This document shows positions 5,905 through 6,420 of a stretch of DNA of 6,420 bases, piece after piece (the first letter of the stretch is position 1; each line of letters begins with the position of its first letter). The notes beneath the pieces are model-generated. The model worked only from the letters and a program-made list of their open reading frames with translations, searched no databases and was not told the DNA's origin. The stretch covers positions 1 through 6,420 of the forward strand of contig JACMQR010000221.1 of NCBI GenBank assembly GCA_014376885.1. The letters are read 5' to 3'. Origin of the DNA: Polaromonas sp. (GTDB lineage: Bacteria; Pseudomonadota; Gammaproteobacteria; Burkholderiales; Burkholderiaceae_C). The translations under genes were made by a program, and so were the position numbers.

Positions 5905-6420
5905 TCAGAGCCGGCGCGCCAGCGTCACCGCCAGCGCCGAGCCTTGGCCAACCGCCCGGCACCAGGCACCCAGCAACGCACCGGGAGCCTGCGCGAGTTG
6001 CGCCTGGGCTTCGTCGCGGTGGCTGGCCTCGTCGCTCTGGCAGTCGATGAGCAGCTGCCGCAAGGCGTCCTGTTCGCCTTGACCGGCCAGTGCGTCGATC
6101 TGGTGCTGGTAGTGCTTCACGACGAACGACTCGACCGCCGCCACGGTGGCAAACACCGCACGGCGGCCGAAAAGGGCTGGCAAGGCGCCGGTGGCAAAGC
6201 CGGCCACCCGCCAGCCCACCAGCAGCCAGCTGCGGCGCAGCGGCGGCAGCAGGGCCGACATTTTTTGCAGATGCGCCGTTTCAGTGGCCAGGTGGTGCGT
6301 GGCAAAGGTCCGCACCGCAGCGTCCCGCGTCACGCACAACATGCCCCGGTAGATCCACACCGCGCCGGTTTCGCCCGCATGGTCCGAGCGCAGGTCGGCC
6401 ACCAGGCCGGCTGGCAGGTG
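5905..6420 (-). CDS. coq7: Demethoxyubiquinone hydroxylase Coq7, N-terminus beyond window
   Basis: Coq7 is a membrane-associated diiron monooxygenase that hydroxylates the demethoxyubiquinone ring, the next-to-last step of ubiquinone synthesis. The visible 171 residues run off the right edge, and reading on the minus strand the frame is still open there (HLPAGLVADLRSDHAGETGA), so no start can be given. Probably 30-40 N-terminal residues are missing, judging from the family length of just over 200. All six diiron ligands are present: counting from the V of VADLRSD as residue 1, E11 (HAGETGA), E41 and H44 (ETAHL), E91 (AAVESF), E125 and H128 (DEASH). A hydrophobic GWRVAGFATGALPALFG stretch (63-79) fits the membrane-contacting helix. 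The GTG at 6402 lies inside the conserved region and is not a start. The small 62-residue gene follows closely downstream. Confidence 0.95.
   Translation of the reverse strand, partial: HLPAGLVADLRSDHAGETGAVWIYRGMLCVTRDAAVRTFATHHLATETAHLQKMSALLPPLRRSWLLVGWRVAGFATGALPALFGRRAVFATVAAVESFVVKHYQHQIDALAGQGEQDALRQLLIDCQSDEASHRDEAQAQLAQAPGALLGAWCRAVGQGSALAVTLARRL

Noticed and set aside
6146..6402. The GTG at 6402 as the coq7 start.
   Set aside because: It lies within the conserved LVADLRSDHAGE region of the family, and the frame continues open to the window edge, so the gene starts outside.

Overview
The window looks like ordinary chromosome from a high-GC betaproteobacterium, most likely Burkholderiales and probably Comamonadaceae (Polaromonas, Rhodoferax, Acidovorax or Variovorax type). 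Three things point there. Coding DNA is about 70% GC where counted. hemE lies directly upstream of priA, an order I recall from this group. The short AT-rich elements carrying AGCTATCAA, and the GTGCCCCCACGCT / C6G7 repeat, resemble dispersed repeats I remember from Comamonadaceae genomes. The family-level assignment rests on memory, not on a search.

Layout from left to right. A rightward class I SAM-dependent methyltransferase (12-1325) meets a leftward 121-residue protein of unknown function (1384-1749) tail to tail. Divergent from the latter is hemE (1853-2962), uroporphyrinogen decarboxylase. A 376-bp, conspicuously AT-rich intergenic region (43% GC over 3061-3300) follows and carries two full matches to the DnaA-box consensus. 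Then comes priA (3339-5663), the primosomal helicase of replication restart. Converging on priA from the right is a probable leftward two-gene unit: coq7 (5905 to beyond the right edge), for ubiquinone biosynthesis, followed by a gene for a small basic 62-residue protein (5697-5885).

The genes do not form one pathway. hemE (tetrapyrrole synthesis) and coq7 (ubiquinone synthesis) both serve respiration, priA serves DNA replication, and the methyltransferase and two small proteins are unassigned. I see no mobile-element genes, tRNA, rRNA, CRISPR array or defence system, and no convincing new multi-gene system.

The most noteworthy structure is in and around priA. The coding sequence carries an in-frame insertion of about 74 codons (4350-4571) made of hairpin-rich repeat DNA, placed between helicase motif III and the zinc-binding region. 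This resembles the way Rickettsia palindromic elements enter proteins. The same PriA also seems to lack the winged-helix domain of the E. coli enzyme, and an AT-rich patch at that place resembles part of the upstream intergenic DNA. The paired DnaA boxes upstream raise the possibility that DnaA acts on priA or that this region is linked to the origin.
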